Positions 42,762-53,935 of a stretch of 64,000 nucleotides of DNA are shown one piece after another. The stretch lies in assembly GCF_905220565.1 (NCBI RefSeq), contig NC_059395.1, forward strand, positions 13,557,289 through 13,621,288. Reading direction: 5' to 3'. The notes below the pieces were generated by a model, which was not told the DNA's origin, did no database searches, and saw only the letters and a list, made by a program, of their open reading frames with translations. A program made the translations under genes and the position numbers. Positions within the stretch are counted from its first letter, which is position 1; each line of letters begins with the position of its first letter. Origin of the DNA: Melitaea cinxia (taxonomy: Eukaryota; Arthropoda; Insecta; Lepidoptera; Nymphalidae).

Positions 42762-42890
42762 ACTGAGGTAGGGCACGACTAGAATTAGGGATTTAGAGTC
42801 GGCAACGCTTTTGATGTTGCAGGCGTCAATAAAATGTGGTTTTTGCTACCTTTATGTGACCATACACTTGTTTTCGACCTAGTTGTGTAA
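42762..42890 (+). repeat. Family B fragment, + orientation
   Basis: ACTGAGGTAGGGCACG at the start, GGCAACGC...TGTTGCAGGCGTC in the middle and CTTGTTTTCGACCTAGTTG with TGTAAAAG at the end. It is internally deleted. Confidence 0.5.
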
Positions 42891-43185
42891 AAGAAAATTA
42901 CTAACTAATAATAAGTTTCAACTTAATGCACAGGCGTACGAACAATTTATCTAATTTATCTATATGAATGTATTTATTTGGGTATTAATGATATCCCCCT
43001 AAACGCCCCCTAAACTTTTATTTTTATTTTGAATCTTTACTTCCTCAGAGTATTGAGTAGCTATAAAGGAACCATAGCTCTGAATAATTTTACTTATTGA
43101 ACCATTTTACGTCACAGAATTTTTTAAGAATTTTTATAATTTAAAAAACACACAAATGCCTCTTTTTCATTATATATTATTAAAA

Positions 43186-43350
43186 TACTAGCTTTCGGCT
43201 GCGGCTACGTTCGCATTGATTTTTTTTTAAATAAATGATCCTATATTACTTCTAATACCTCCAAAAATATGTGTACAAAGTTTCATAATTATCGATAAGT
43301 AAGTAGTTTTCGCGTGAAAGCGTAACAAACAAACTTACATTCACATTTAT
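43186..43350 (+). repeat. Helitron-like short repeat
   Basis: Starts ACTAGCTTTCGGCTGCGGCT and contains TACAAAGTTTCATAAT, ATCGATAAGTAAGTAG and CGTAACAAACAAACTTAC. It directly precedes a family H copy. Confidence 0.4.
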
Positions 43351-43360
43351 AATATTACTA

Positions 43361-43700
43361 GCTGTGCGTGCCCGCGACTTCGTCAGCATGGAAATTAACA
43401 AAAAAGTTATGGTTCAGGTCGCAGACTTATAAAATAAATAAATTTCTAAAATAAAAATAGCTTAAGTTACTCCTTATTATATCAGCTATCCACCAGTGAA
43501 AGTCCCATCAAAATCGATCCAGCCCTTTCAAAGATTTTCGGCTGACAGTGATTAACAGACAGACACACAAACAGACAAAAATTGTAAAAAATGTTATTTT
43601 GGCATATAAGTACCGTGTATACATTTAGCATAAGCATTTAGTAAAAGCGGTTATTTTAATAATACAAACAGACACTCCACTTTTATTTGTTTGTATAGTT
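43361..43700 (+). repeat. Family H copy, full
   Basis: Starts CTAGCTGTGCGTGCCCGCGA, contains TTATGGTTCAGGTCGC, CAGTGAAAGTCCCATCAAAA, AGACAGACACACAAACAGAC and ends ACACTCCACTTTTATTTG. It may be a non-autonomous Helitron, but the class is unproven. Confidence 0.6.
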
Positions 43701-43782
43701 TAGAAATTAGGAATTTTCCAAGTGAACGTACCACGAAGGTCTCAAGTATTTAATAAATAAAAAGAATTAAAATAGATTTTGA

Positions 43783-43838
43783 CTCTTGGTATGCATTGTC
43801 CCTGCTTTTCTGCACAGGATGGATCTTAAATCACAAAT
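43783..43838. repeat. 56-bp duplicate, copy 2
   Basis: Identical to 42538-42593, same orientation, 1.25 kb away. The flanks are unrelated. Confidence 0.7.
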
Positions 43839-43855
43839 TTAAAGATTTGACTAGC

Positions 43856-43990
43856 CCGTTGGCGCAGTTTGTAGTGACCCTGCTTTCTGCTCCGAGAGTT
43901 GTGGGTTCGATTCCCACCCCGAGTCTGGGTGTAATATAAATATTTATTTATATATTTATATATGTATTATTTATAAGTATGTTTATCGAA
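43856..43990 (+). mobile_element. tRNA-headed SINE (family D)
   Basis: A tRNA-like head with A box TTGGCGCAGTTTGTAGTG and B box GGGTTCGATTCCC is followed by a short AT-rich tail TATTTATTTATATATTTA. A second copy is at 62212. No CCA or full cloverleaf is apparent, so I do not call a tRNA gene. Confidence 0.65.
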
Positions 43991-44499
43991 AAAAAAAAAC
44001 ATTTATACAAAAAAAAATACACACGTATCTCGATAGCGAAGAACGTTTCCTCTCCCATCTTACTTAACGAAGTATACACATGATTTCTAAAAAGTTCAGG
44101 ATAATGATACGACTTTGCGGTTGTGATTTTTAATTCTGCGCTAGATAAACAAAAAATGTAAATAGCGAACAAAAACAACGCTTCTTTACACATCTCAAAG
44201 TATAACGAACTTTTAATGGCTGTGCTGTAAAATGATCGTTAACTCGCTCAAGGCGGAAAATGGTTTTACTAATAATTAGTACTCATTTAATTGAAATTAA
44301 AACGGGTCATTAGTTGAATGTTGAGGTAAAAATGTTAACCGATAAGAGCGATACTTGTTAAAATTTAATGACCACTGGTTTAAATGATCTAAAACTTAAA
44401 CTTTAGTATTATAATTACAGTTTCAAGTGAACTTTCAATTTATTTATTTATTTACTTATTTATTTATAAGTATAAAAGTCTTTTTTTTAAATACAGTAT

Positions 44500-44800
44500 A
44501 TATCTCGATAGCGGACTTCGTCCGCGTGGAATTTAACAAAAAAGTTATTTGTTCAGTTCGCAGATTTATAAAATATATAATTTTCTAATATAAAAGTAGC
44601 CTAAGTTACTTCTTATTACATCAGCTATCTGCCAGTGAAAGTCCCGTCAAAATTGGTCCAGCCGTTTCAGAGATTAGCCGAAACAAACAGACAGACAGTT
44701 GTAAAAAAATGTTAAAGTTGTAAAAAAATGTTATTTTGGTATATGGTTGTTTTAATATTACAAACAAGCACACCAATTTTATTTATTTGTATAGATATGT
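44500..44800 (+). repeat. Family H copy
   Basis: GACTTCGTCCGCGTGGAATT, AAAGTTATTTGTTCAGTTCG, CAGCCGTTTCAGAGATTAGC. A 23-bp segment (AAAGTTGTAAAAAAATGTT) is duplicated in this copy. Confidence 0.6.
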
Positions 44801-45362
44801 ATAGATAATAAATATAAGTGTTGAAAAATCGCCTATCGTGAAATAACCGTCGTAATTAAAACTCGATCATTAGATTAAGTAGAAAACTGATAACTTGGCT
44901 GTGATAACACCGTTATCGGCAGATGCGAGAATAGCATTAGTATGATTCAGTTACTAAACAAAAGGTTCAAATTAACAACTCTTTTATATAACATTGGTTC
45001 TGTATAAAAAGTATTTTAGCAATATAATATTTCTAATATCAGCATGGTCTTTTTAAAAACTATTTAAAAAATATATCAACTTCAAAAGGCTAAAATAATA
45101 ATAATTTAAAATTACGTTCCAGCGGGTAATCGATTTAATGTTTTTTTATCTTCTAATAAGATTAAAAAGTGTACATGTGATTATAATAATATAAGATATT
45201 TGTATGAGCACGCACTTAAATTAATTTTATACGTAAATATTTCTTATCGAGGAAACGAAACCCCTAATATTTTATGATTGATAATAACACAAGGGCAGTT
45301 AGTATACTGTGTATCGCGGTGAGCCATATGTCGTTGTTCAATTTAAAGTAATTCGTGGCAAA
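44801..45362. other. Upstream region of the first AGPAT gene
   Basis: This AT-rich segment should hold the promoter and 5' UTR. I find no TATA/initiator pair that I would defend. An in-frame GTG at 45309 opens the frame but is not used as the start. Confidence 0.35.
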
Positions 45363-48300
45363 ATGTGGGAAAACGTTTGTTTCGTATCGGCTGTGATTTT
45401 AGTTATTTATGTATTAAAAAAGTTAATAAGCAGTGAACCCAGTAAAACGAAATATTATTTTTACTTTCTTCTCTTTTATTTATATGGATCGTTCATGGCA
45501 TGCATTGTTTGTCCGTTCTTTTTGTTTAACCCAAAAAATGTTAAAAACGCTGCGTAAGTTTTAATTGCAATGTTTTAAAAACTTTGTTCTGTACTTTTAC
45601 TAAAATAGGTAGAGTAGTAACACTGAAATATTTTTCTATGACTACAGTAATTAAAAAAATTGTATATTAGTTTATATAATATACATTATCTAAATCATAG
45701 GACCCAGGATCATAATTTGAATTTACTTTTACTTAGAACACATTTTAATTTGACCATGGCGGGATGATGTCATCTATAGTCAAGTTTAACGTTTAGTAAG
45801 TCATACGACAACAAAGAGTGTGAACATTGATCTATTTTATAGATCAATGAGTGTGAATGAACTCTATTGTTGTTTGTCAATAAACCGTGTCATTTTAAAC
45901 TTTCGATAATTGATTATGTCCGCTTAACTGAAAAGCTGCCTCCGTGCTATTGAAAGAGAAAATTTCTAGTTATACGTCTGAAAAAATAAAAAATAAACCT
46001 TCATAGTCATTTACATTTCAAAATGTAACTTAGAACACCGAAATAGTATTACCCACTCTTTTCACTTTTACTATGAAACGCCCGAAAACGACTTGGACAG
46101 CGGTTTATTATATCAATGACATCGAACCCACACGCACGAAATGTTTTTCATGTTTTGACACAAACTGCTAAAGTATAGAACGTTTCTCAACTTGAACCTT
46201 ATCGTATATTTTCAAAAAAATAAAAAAAATACTTTTTTCAAGAATATGTACTCTATTTTTATCTAATAAATGTCTACAAATTTTAATAATGTCAGTATAT
46301 TAAAGCTAAATCAAAATTAACTCTGCAATATTTTATGCTTTTTTCAGAGTTGGTGCCTGGCTCATAAAACCTATAACAAAAGTTTTAAATCTAAAATGGA
46401 ATTTACGTAACGGGAAAGTTTTATCTAAAAATGAAGGAGCCGTTATTATTTCTAACCATCAGTCATCTCTAGACATTTTAGGTACATTATTCTACTATCC
46501 CATAGTACAATATAGCTTTATCCACCACCGTGCTCCACTGCGGGTTGGCAGATATATTTCCAATCATAAATAACTATATATCAGGTGTCCATGATAACAA
46601 CCGGAACTGTCGCTTTCTTGAGCTGCGGCTTCCTGCTGGCTCCGAGGCACGATGGGTAGACACACAAGGACATATACCCAGGCAGGAAAAAAATATTTGT
46701 ACAAGTAGAAATATCCAATCCAAGCGGAAATTGGATTCATGACCGGTTTCGTTTAAGTGCCTTCATCATCTTTAATTCAAAGCGTCGTCGAGAAACAATT
46801 AGTGTTACAATTTATACAATTGGCATACAATATTTAATTTTTAGTATTTTCTTAAATTTCTACGAATTTTAAGGCACAGAGAACATTGACATATTCAAAT
46901 TAATTATAATCTCAGTAAAGAACAAGCGTGTATTTGTGGATGTAGCAAAATATTTGTAAGCTTTTAACATTGAATAAAACGAGGATTTAAAACTTGATAA
47001 TAATTTTTAGGTCTCTTTAACATATGGGGTGCGGTGGGTAAGTTAGCGCCTGTAGCAAAAAAAGAAATATTTTATGTATGGCCATTCGGATTAGCAGCCT
47101 ATTTAGCAGGGGTAGTGTTCATTGATAGAAAGAATACAAAAGATGCATATGAGCAGCTTAAAATTACCTCAGAAGTTATGGTTAAGCAGAAGGTACCTAC
47201 CTAATCTTTTAAGTATTTGTAATCTTATCCTGTTTCTAAATAAGATATTCGTAATAAATAACTTATGACAAGAAAATAAATAATTTCATAATAATAATTT
47301 ATTTATTATTAATATGTAAATTTAATGAAACTAATTTTTAATGACTTGTGTTTTATTTTAGACAAAAATATGGCTGTTTCCTGAAGGAACAAGGAATAAA
47401 GAAAATGATAAATTATTACCCTTTAAAAAAGGAGCATTTGCCATTGCCGTTGCCGCGCAAAGACCAATCATACCGGTGGTTTTTTCCCCATACTATTTTA
47501 TTATTGAAAAGAAATACATCTTTAACAAAGGTACCTTGGAATAATGTGGTGAAATGTAAGCCTATAAATTCGTAAAGTCACCTCTAGGAAAAGGGCAAGA
47601 GGTTGGCGCATGAACAAGTCTTCTGGGTGCTTCGGGGCACGTTGCCCGCAAGTGTGCAGGTCTCGTGCTACGCCGACGACACCCTAGTCGTGGCCAAAGG
47701 AAGAGACCTCGCGGAAGTAATGCGGTTGGCCGCGGCCGGCACAACACTTATGGTCAGCCGTATACGTATACGTTGTGGTAGCCCTGGGGCTAGAAATCGC
47801 CCTGACGAAGACCGAGGTCCTACTGTTCCATGGGCCTCAAGGGGACCCCGTCCAGGTACGCGGGTGACTTTGGATGGGGTTTCGGTCCGGGTGGGGACCC
47901 AGATGAGGTACCTGGGTCTCACCCTGGACGGGAGGTGGGCTTTTGGGGCTCATTTTGCCACTTTAACCCCAAGAGTCGTGAAAGCCGCCGCCTCACTGGG
48001 AAGGCTGCTGCCAAACGTGGGTGGTCCGAGTGCCAAGTGCCGTCGGCTGTACTCCAGCGTCATCCGGAGTATGGCCATGTACGGGGCATCCGTCTGGGCG
48101 GACGCCCTCGGTCGCGCCAACAAAACCCTGCTGCGACGACCGCAGCGGGTCATCGCGACAAGGGCGATACGCGCTTACCGGACGGTGTCCTGGACGGCGG
48201 CGTACGTGCTGGCCGGCGATCCCCCCTGGGAACTGCAGGCGGAGATCCTTGCCGAAACATATTATTTTGTGGCGATGAGGAGATCCCGGGGGGAGCCCCC

Positions 48301-50427
48301 TATGTGGGAGGAGCTCGCACGCATGCAGAAGCTGGCGCAGGACACCCTGTTGCGGCGGTGGACGGTGGACCTGGCCGGACGACACGACCCCATACATCTG
48401 AGGGGTGGCCTTGTTGTGAACGAGACCACCTCACCATTATGCCGGGGCCCGGAGGTTTTGTCCGGGCTTACCACTGAGGCGAGGTGGCGAATGCTAGCGC
48501 GACCCCATCTCGCCCCACCGAGGCAGATGACTGCTCACACGTGGTGGTTTTTAGTCAGTAGGAGTCTGACATAACCCTCTGGCGCCCCCGCGCTGGAGGG
48601 TATCCATGCTGGATTTTCCCCACGTAAAAAAATGAACAAGTCTTAAAACTCCTTCTGAAATATGCCTAAAGGTTTTCTCTCGATTTATGCTAACCCAGGA
48701 TTAAACCAGCAACCTAGAGCTATCGATCATACCATATCGTACCTCTGAGACAAGTACCTGACTAGTATAGTTAATTATGTGTGTGTTTCGAATTCCGCCT
48801 GTTACATCCCACTGCTGGGCATAGGTCTCTTTCTCCATGTAGGAGAAGAATCGGAGCTTAATCTACCACGCCGCTCCACTGCGACTACTATGAGTAACGA
48901 TCGCTATCAGGTATTTATGATAAAAACCGAGACCGATGGCTTATCGTGCTTTTCGAGGCACGGTGGGGAGACCTACAAGGACAGACATCCAAACCGTAAA
49001 CAATTTGTACAATTACAAATATCCATCCCGAGCTGGAATCAAACACGCAAACCGTCAATGTTTTAGGCGACTACTTGCAGCAATACAACAGAGCGGTTAT
49101 TATGTATATGTTTACGTAAAACTTATCTGATTAAGACAGGGTCAGCGAGTAAACTTGATATTTTTTATAGATATAAAGTAATTATATTAATATTAAGTCT
49201 CCACAATAACATTAGGCCCAATCGTATCGTAATCATATCAAGATTTTTTTTAATAAAAAAATTATGCTATACTAGCGGTGCCCGCGACTTCTCGCGTGGA
49301 ATTTAACAAAAAAGTTATTGTTAACTGAGTTACAAAATTAATTACTAAAAGTTACTCCTTATCCAGCTATCTGCCAGTGAAAGTCCCGTTAAAATCGGTC
49401 CAGCCGTTTCAGAGATTAGCTGGAACAAACAGACAGACAGAGAGACCAAAATTGTAAAATGTTATTTTGGTATATATACCGTGTATACATCCATACGCAT
49501 TTAGTAAAAAATGGTTATTATGATATTACAAACAGATACTACAATTTTATTTATTTGTATATATTTACTAAGCATAAGCAATAAAGAGTATATTTTTTTA
49601 TATAAATTGTACCAACCAACATTCGCAGTTATTTATTTTATTATCACTTTCTTTAAGTTCTTCATGAAATTGCTGAAGCAAATTAAATGTACAAATCAAA
49701 AACATTAGCAGAGTCTTTGTAATGTAATCCCTGTCATATGTACCTAGTGGGTATGAATAAAAGTTATTTATTGTATTATAAAATATGTAATTAGAACGAT
49801 TATTTATTGGTATTATCTATATGTGAATGAATAGTTTTTAAATTGAAATTATACCAAAAACGTCACGCAAATTAAGGTACGGCACCGCAAAAATTGTTTT
49901 TCTGATATTATTTTTCTGAAGTACCCTCACTGGAATGGTCCTGGTGTTGATAAAAAAATATATTATAAAATATTCACATTTTACGGTTACCGCTTACCAT
50001 CAGATGGACTTTTACTTGTTTGCTAGTCTAGTAGTGTGAAAAAGACATAACTTCGTGTATACCGTTCGTACCTATTCTTATAGTGTACCTAATCTATATC
50101 TCTTTCAAAATCTTAATCTACGTATTATAAATTTCGGCTCATCAACTTAATGCTTTGCTTTAAAATTTATTGCAGACAAAAAAAAAGTTAGAAAATATAG
50201 AATCGCCCTCGCATTTATAAGATTAAATTATTACAGGACACATAATCGTAGAGTGTTTGGAGCCTGTGTCAACAGAGGGGTTAACAATGGATGACGTGCC
50301 GGATCTAATGGAACGAGTGTGGAATCAAATGAATCAAAAATACAAAGATCTCATGAAGGAAGTCTTAAGTGCATTGCCACCTGATTACATACACGCATTC
50401 AAAGACCACAATATAGCCACAGGATAG
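45363..50427 (+). CDS. 1-acyl-sn-glycerol-3-phosphate acyltransferase (AGPAT), five exons
   Basis: Transfers an acyl chain from acyl-CoA to lysophosphatidic acid to give phosphatidic acid, in the ER membrane. Exons 45363-45553, 46348-46481, 47011-47192, 47362-47530 and 50237-50427, all with GT-AG borders and consistent phases, give 288 residues, close to animal AGPAT1/2 (about 280). Hydrophobic segments lie at about residues 6-19 and 30-52. The acyltransferase motifs are NHQSSLD (100-106, catalytic His and Asp), FIDRKN (145-150), FPEGTR (175-180, substrate phosphate binding) and RPIIPVV (203-209). The ATG at 45363 is chosen because the second copy starts with the same MW. Intron 4 (2.7 kb) holds an R1-group LINE, a SINE and a family H repeat. 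No canonical AATAAA occurs in the 60 bp before the Tigger-like element starts. Confidence 0.93.
46505..46700 (-). mobile_element. Family E SINE fragment in AGPAT intron 2
   Basis: CACTGCGGGTTGGCAGATAT, ATGATAACAACCGGAACTG and CTCCGAGGCACGATGGG match family E on the - strand, with a short internal insertion (TTCTTGAGCTGCGGCTTCC). Confidence 0.55.
47623..48631 (+). mobile_element. 5'-truncated R1-group LINE in AGPAT intron 4
   Basis: Flanked by ATGAACAAGTCTT at 47610-47622 and 48632-48644, an exact 13-bp target duplication. It ends in a short poly(A) run. Its GC content is far above the surroundings. The sense orientation is the same as the host gene. Confidence 0.85.
47626..48574 (+). pseudogene. 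R1-group reverse transcriptase C-terminal half
   Basis: The frame opens directly after the target duplication and shows VSCYADDTLVVAKG (RT catalytic box, intact). A shifted segment encodes ALGLEIALTKTEVLLFHG (about 47775-47840, frame +2 relative to its neighbours). RTVSWTAAYVLAGDPPWEL, AEILAETYYFVAMRR, then MTAHTWWFLVSRSLT follow. The RNase H-like and zinc C-terminus of the 15829 copy is largely absent here. No initiator Met; inactive. The wording is that of R1-type LINEs of Lepidoptera. Confidence 0.75.
48797..49062 (-). mobile_element. Family E SINE fragment in AGPAT intron 4
   Basis: CCCACTGCTGGGCATAGGTC, AGCTTAATCTACCACGCCG, ACCGATGGCTTATCGTGC and GGCACGGTGGGGAGACC follow the family order on the - strand. 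The tRNA-like head is degraded. Confidence 0.6.
49272..49565 (+). repeat. Family H copy in AGPAT intron 4
   Basis: Starts ACTAGCGGTGCCCGCGACTT, contains CAGTGAAAGTCCCGTTAAAA and ACAGACAGACAGAGAGACC and ends AATTTTATTTATTTGTATA. A segment before GTTACAAAATTAATTAC is shortened. Confidence 0.6.
49975..50030 (+). repeat. Family B 3' fragment
   Basis: TTACCGCTTACCATCAGATG, then TTACTTGTTTGCTAGTC, the inverse of the family B start (TTGCCGACCTAGT). Only the last 55 bases are present. Confidence 0.4.
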
Positions 50428-50968
50428 AAAGAAGAGAGTGTAGATAAGCTGTTCAACAATATTATTATAACGCATTATCACTACGTATAGGGTAAAACCG
50501 GGATAGATGCCTCACTTTTTGAAATAGCCACCTAATTTTAAAAATATGATTTTTATACGAATAATTTTTATTAATGTAGCTAGCTCAAACCTTTATGTTG
50601 AATTATGACTATTTTTTTTCAACCTAGCCAATGCAGATTAAGCAGAAATTAGCTTTTCGTGAACCCTTTCTTTTGAGGATAGATGCCTACCTATATGGAT
50701 AGTTGCCCCACCATGAAAATAGTGAGTAGGATAGATGCCCTTTAAACCGTGTAAACGAAAAACCCAAACCAAATGTTAGGTTAGGTTTGTAAAACATCGA
50801 TTGTCTCCAAGAAACATGGGCCATAGCAATGAAAAAAATTTGTTTTTTTTTTATATCTTTTAATTGTTATAATTAGAATATAATTTTTATATCACACAGA
50901 TTACTATACCTAATTAAATTTTTAGAGCTATTGTTTAACTAAAATATAAATTCTTAAGTTTCAACATG

Positions 50969-50992
50969 ATATATATATATATATATATATAT
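50969..50992. repeat. (AT)n microsatellite
   Basis: A run of AT dinucleotides within the Tigger-like element. Confidence 0.8.
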
Positions 50993-51025
50993 CATATTTA
51001 ATTAAATTTTACAAGCATTTATTCA

Positions 51026-51713
51026 TCATCATCTTCCTGCCCTTATCCCACTTATGTAGGGTCGGCACAACATGTTTTCCTCTTCCATTCCTCTCTATTA
51101 TTCGTCACTTCAGTGTTTACTCCTTTCTTTCTCATATCCTCACTCACACAATCCATCCATCGCTTTTTCGGTCTGCCGATCGCTCTTCGTCCTTCGACAT
51201 TCATCCCCATGCCCATACCACGCTAACCTATTGCTCCTCATTTTCTCTGTCACGGGTGCAAGAACAACGTCGTCAGCAAACAGCATACACCAGAGTGCTT
51301 CCTCCTGTATGTCTAATGTTAGAACATCCATTACTAGGAGGAATAAATACGGGCTTAAAGCCGACCCCTGGTGCAAACCTACAGCCACATTGAACTTGCC
51401 AGTTACTTCGGCTTCGGACCGGACGTGGGTGCTAGCTCTATCATACATCGCCTGAACAAGTCGTACATACTTCTCTGGCACTCCTTTCCCTTTCATAGCC
51501 CACCACAGAACCTTACAGGGGACCCTATCGTATGCCTTTTCCAGATCCACGAACACCATATGCAAGTCTTTTTGTGCGAGTTGATATTTTTCGCAGAATT
51601 GGCGGAGTGCAAATATGGCGTCCGTAGTTCCCCGGCCCGGCATAAATCCAAATTGGTTCTGTGTGACCTCACATTCTTCTCTTATTTGTCGCACTATCAC
51701 TTTCTCCCATATC
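51026..51713 (-). mobile_element. LINE copy with internal deletion, 16-bp target duplication
   Basis: Flanked by TACAAGCATTTATTCA at 51010-51025 and 51714-51729, an exact 16-bp duplication. The 3' end on the - strand has GATGATGATGA. It sits inside the Tigger-like element at 50488-52445. Confidence 0.8.
51140..51700 (-). pseudogene. Reverse transcriptase fragment joined to the protein C-terminus
   Basis: A 186-codon frame with IREECEVTQNQFGFMPGRGT, HMVFVDLEKAYDRVP, GLHQGSALSPYLFLLVMDVL and CMLFADDVVLA (RT boxes intact). It then jumps to EKMRSNRLAWYGHGDECR, the extreme C-terminus of the LINE protein. The region between is deleted in frame. No start Met at a proper N-terminus; the clade is not resolved (the FMPGRGT/LHQGSALSP wording is common in arthropod LINEs). 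Confidence 0.7.
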
Positions 51714-51798
51714 TACAAGCATTTATTCAACAAAAGTATAAATTCTTAATTGTTGGTCTAAAATATTCATATCAAGTGTCAACATGCACATTGCACAA

Positions 51799-51894
51799 TC
51801 ATACTTTCTCATCGAAAGCTGACTGTAGGTTTTCTATAGTCCAAGAACATACTCGAGCTCGCATTTCTTCCTTTCTTTTATATTTTCGTGGCAT
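51799..51894 (-). pseudogene. Tigger-like transposase N-terminus (remnant)
   Basis: MPRKYKRKEEMRARVCSWTI then ENLQSAFDEKV and a stop. The MPRKYKRK start and the helix-rich WT.ENL..A segment match the HTH N-terminus of pogo/Tigger transposases. The DDE domain is gone. Confidence 0.55.
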
Positions 51895-52445
51895 AGTTCT
51901 GCTAGAATCACTAAAACATCCAAACATAAATATACGTAAATACATAAAAAATATAACAGACACAAAAAAAAATTATACATATAAACTTACTCTGTATATG
52001 GTGAATGAAGGGATAGATAAGGGCACTAAGGGCACCTATACCTCAAAAAATCAGGGCAACTATCCTTTGTGATTGGGATAGATGCCCACGTATTTTTTAA
52101 ATAAATTATAAACAAAATAGCATCTATTTACAACTATATGCAGACTCAATGACCCAGTATATAGACGTGATAAAAAATATAACGGAATTTATTACTATTT
52201 ATAAAATTATACAACCTTAAATACTAACCTTTAAAACTTTGACGTGTTTGTAAATTTCACCACGGAGAAAATTACACACACGATCCAAACGCGTCCTTGC
52301 CACACGAATATCTGTGGATATCTGAGGTACGGGGTGACTTCGACTCCTACTTATGCGATTAATTTTTATTTGTGAGTTCGGGATGTTAGGTTTTTAGAAC
52401 ATGAGGCATCTATCCCACTGCGGCATCTCTCCCGGTTTTACCATA

Positions 52446-52807
52446 TACTACGATAAGTAACAATGAACTTTTTACATGTTCGAGGTATATTAAAAGTTTA
52501 TAAATGTCCAAAATTTGTGAATATTAAGATTTATCGGTTTAATCAAACAGTAATTGTATACAATAGGGATATTGCAATGTTTTACTACAATTATTATATG
52601 AATAAACTTTATATCTACATAATTATAATAATTGTAGAGAAGAAATAGAGACATACGAAATATTTCGGTAAATCTTTTAAATGATAATTCCTGATAACTT
52701 ACAACCTAAATACAGTTTCCTCGATGTTACGAAGTGATCAGTTCCTTCGCCTTTGTGTATCAACATGTAGTGTATGTTATAAACTTTTCTCACTTTTCTC
52801 TACTCTA
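52446..52807. other. Short AT-rich spacer between two transposons
   Basis: No ORF with a recognised domain. Confidence 0.3.
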
Positions 52808-52859
52808 TTAACCCTTAACTTGGCAAAATGTTAGCACACCTGTTAGCACAGTATTCTTT

Positions 52860-53150
52860 TTCTTTTTTTTTTATGTCACTAGGTCGGCAAACAAGCGTAT
52901 GGCTAACCTGATGGTAAGCGATTACCGTAGCTTATAGACACCTGCAACACCAGAAGCATCGCAAGCGCGTTGCTGACCCAATCCCCAATCCCCCCAGGAG
53001 CTCTGGTCACCTTACTCACCAACAGGAACACAATACTGCTTGAAAACAGTATAATTTTGCTGTGATCTTCTGTAAGGTCGAGGTACTACCCCAGTCGGGC
53101 TGCTCCATATTTTGAGCAGGAATTTCCTGCTGTGCCCTACCTCAGTGAAA
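52860..53150 (-). repeat. Family B copy inside piggyBac
   Basis: TTTTTTTTATGTCACTAGGTCG through CCTGCTGTGCCCTACCTCAG. A close match of the 17516 copy (including CAATCCCCAATCCCCCC), so both are of similar, young age. Confidence 0.75.
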
Positions 53151-53561
53151 AATTTTATTCTGGCAAAGCTTAAAACTTCAAATTAAGAAGTTATTTATTT
53201 TAAATAGCTTTAAGGGACCTAAATATATTTTTATTAATTTTTTTTTTAAATATTAGTTTGATACTTTTTAAAATATTAATAGTACCCCATAGGATACATC
53301 GCGAATTTCGCTTCAAATAAAGATCACTGTTATTTGTGTCCTGCAAGGTACAATGCCGCTTTGGCTTACAATAATGTAGAAGTGGTAATAATATACAAAA
53401 TAACAATAAAAACATATTTTTTTATTCTCAAAATAAGTAATTTATTGAAAGAAACGACAAAACAAAATAACAAAAATCTAAACAAAAATTGACATTAAAA
53501 AATATATTTTATCAAATCAACTGGTGTTGTAATTCTCTAGTATTATGAACTTCGTAAAATA

Positions 53562-53935
53562 TCGACTTCAAAAAAGGAGGATGTTACTCAATTCGACCGT
53601 ATAATGTAACTTCGTCGTTTATGAACCGATTTTGATAATTATTTTTTTTGGAAAGGAGATATCCCGGGTGTGGTGCCATGATAAGGAATTCAGGATCTGA
53701 TAATGAGATTCCAGAGAAATCGAGGGAAACCCTCGAAAATCCGCATAACTTTTTACTGGGTATATCGATTTTGATAATTTTTAATTTAATCGAAAGCTGG
53801 TTATCATTTGGTCACATTTAAATTTCATCGAGATCTGATCACAACTTTACTTGACTAATTTTTCGTCTCCCTACGTTACTTGTCGATGTAATTTAAGTCG
53901 TTTTTTTTTTTCGTTTGCCAGTAAACACAATTATT
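53562..53935 (+). repeat. Family C copy inside piggyBac
   Basis: Starts ATCGACTTCAAAAAAGGAGG, contains TTTATGAACCGATTTTGAT, GAAATCGAGGGAAACC and TCATCGAGATCTGATCACAA, and ends GTAATTTAAGTCGTTTTTTT. Confidence 0.65.

Larger units (their letters stand above)
50488..52445 (-). mobile_element. Second Tigger/pogo-like DNA transposon, starting 60 bp after the AGPAT stop
   Basis: Inverted ends TAGGGTAAAACCGGGATAG (50488) and TATGGTAAAACCGGGAGAG (inward from 52445) with TA at both borders. The motif GGATAGATGCC occurs at 50501, 50677, 50729 and 52076, and inverted at 52406 and 52422, near both ends. Part of a transposase N-terminus is at 51799-51894. A 688-bp LINE copy is inserted in the middle. The ends begin like those of the 18090-20067 element. 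Confidence 0.75.

Noticed and set aside
45309..45362. GTG start for the AGPAT gene
   Set aside because: The downstream ATG at 45363 starts MW as in the paralogue at 56391; a eukaryotic GTG start is unlikely.
47830..48477. 215-codon + strand frame as a separate gene
   Set aside because: Alternative frame of the GC-rich R1-group fragment; only 47775-47860 of the shifted reading has LINE wording.
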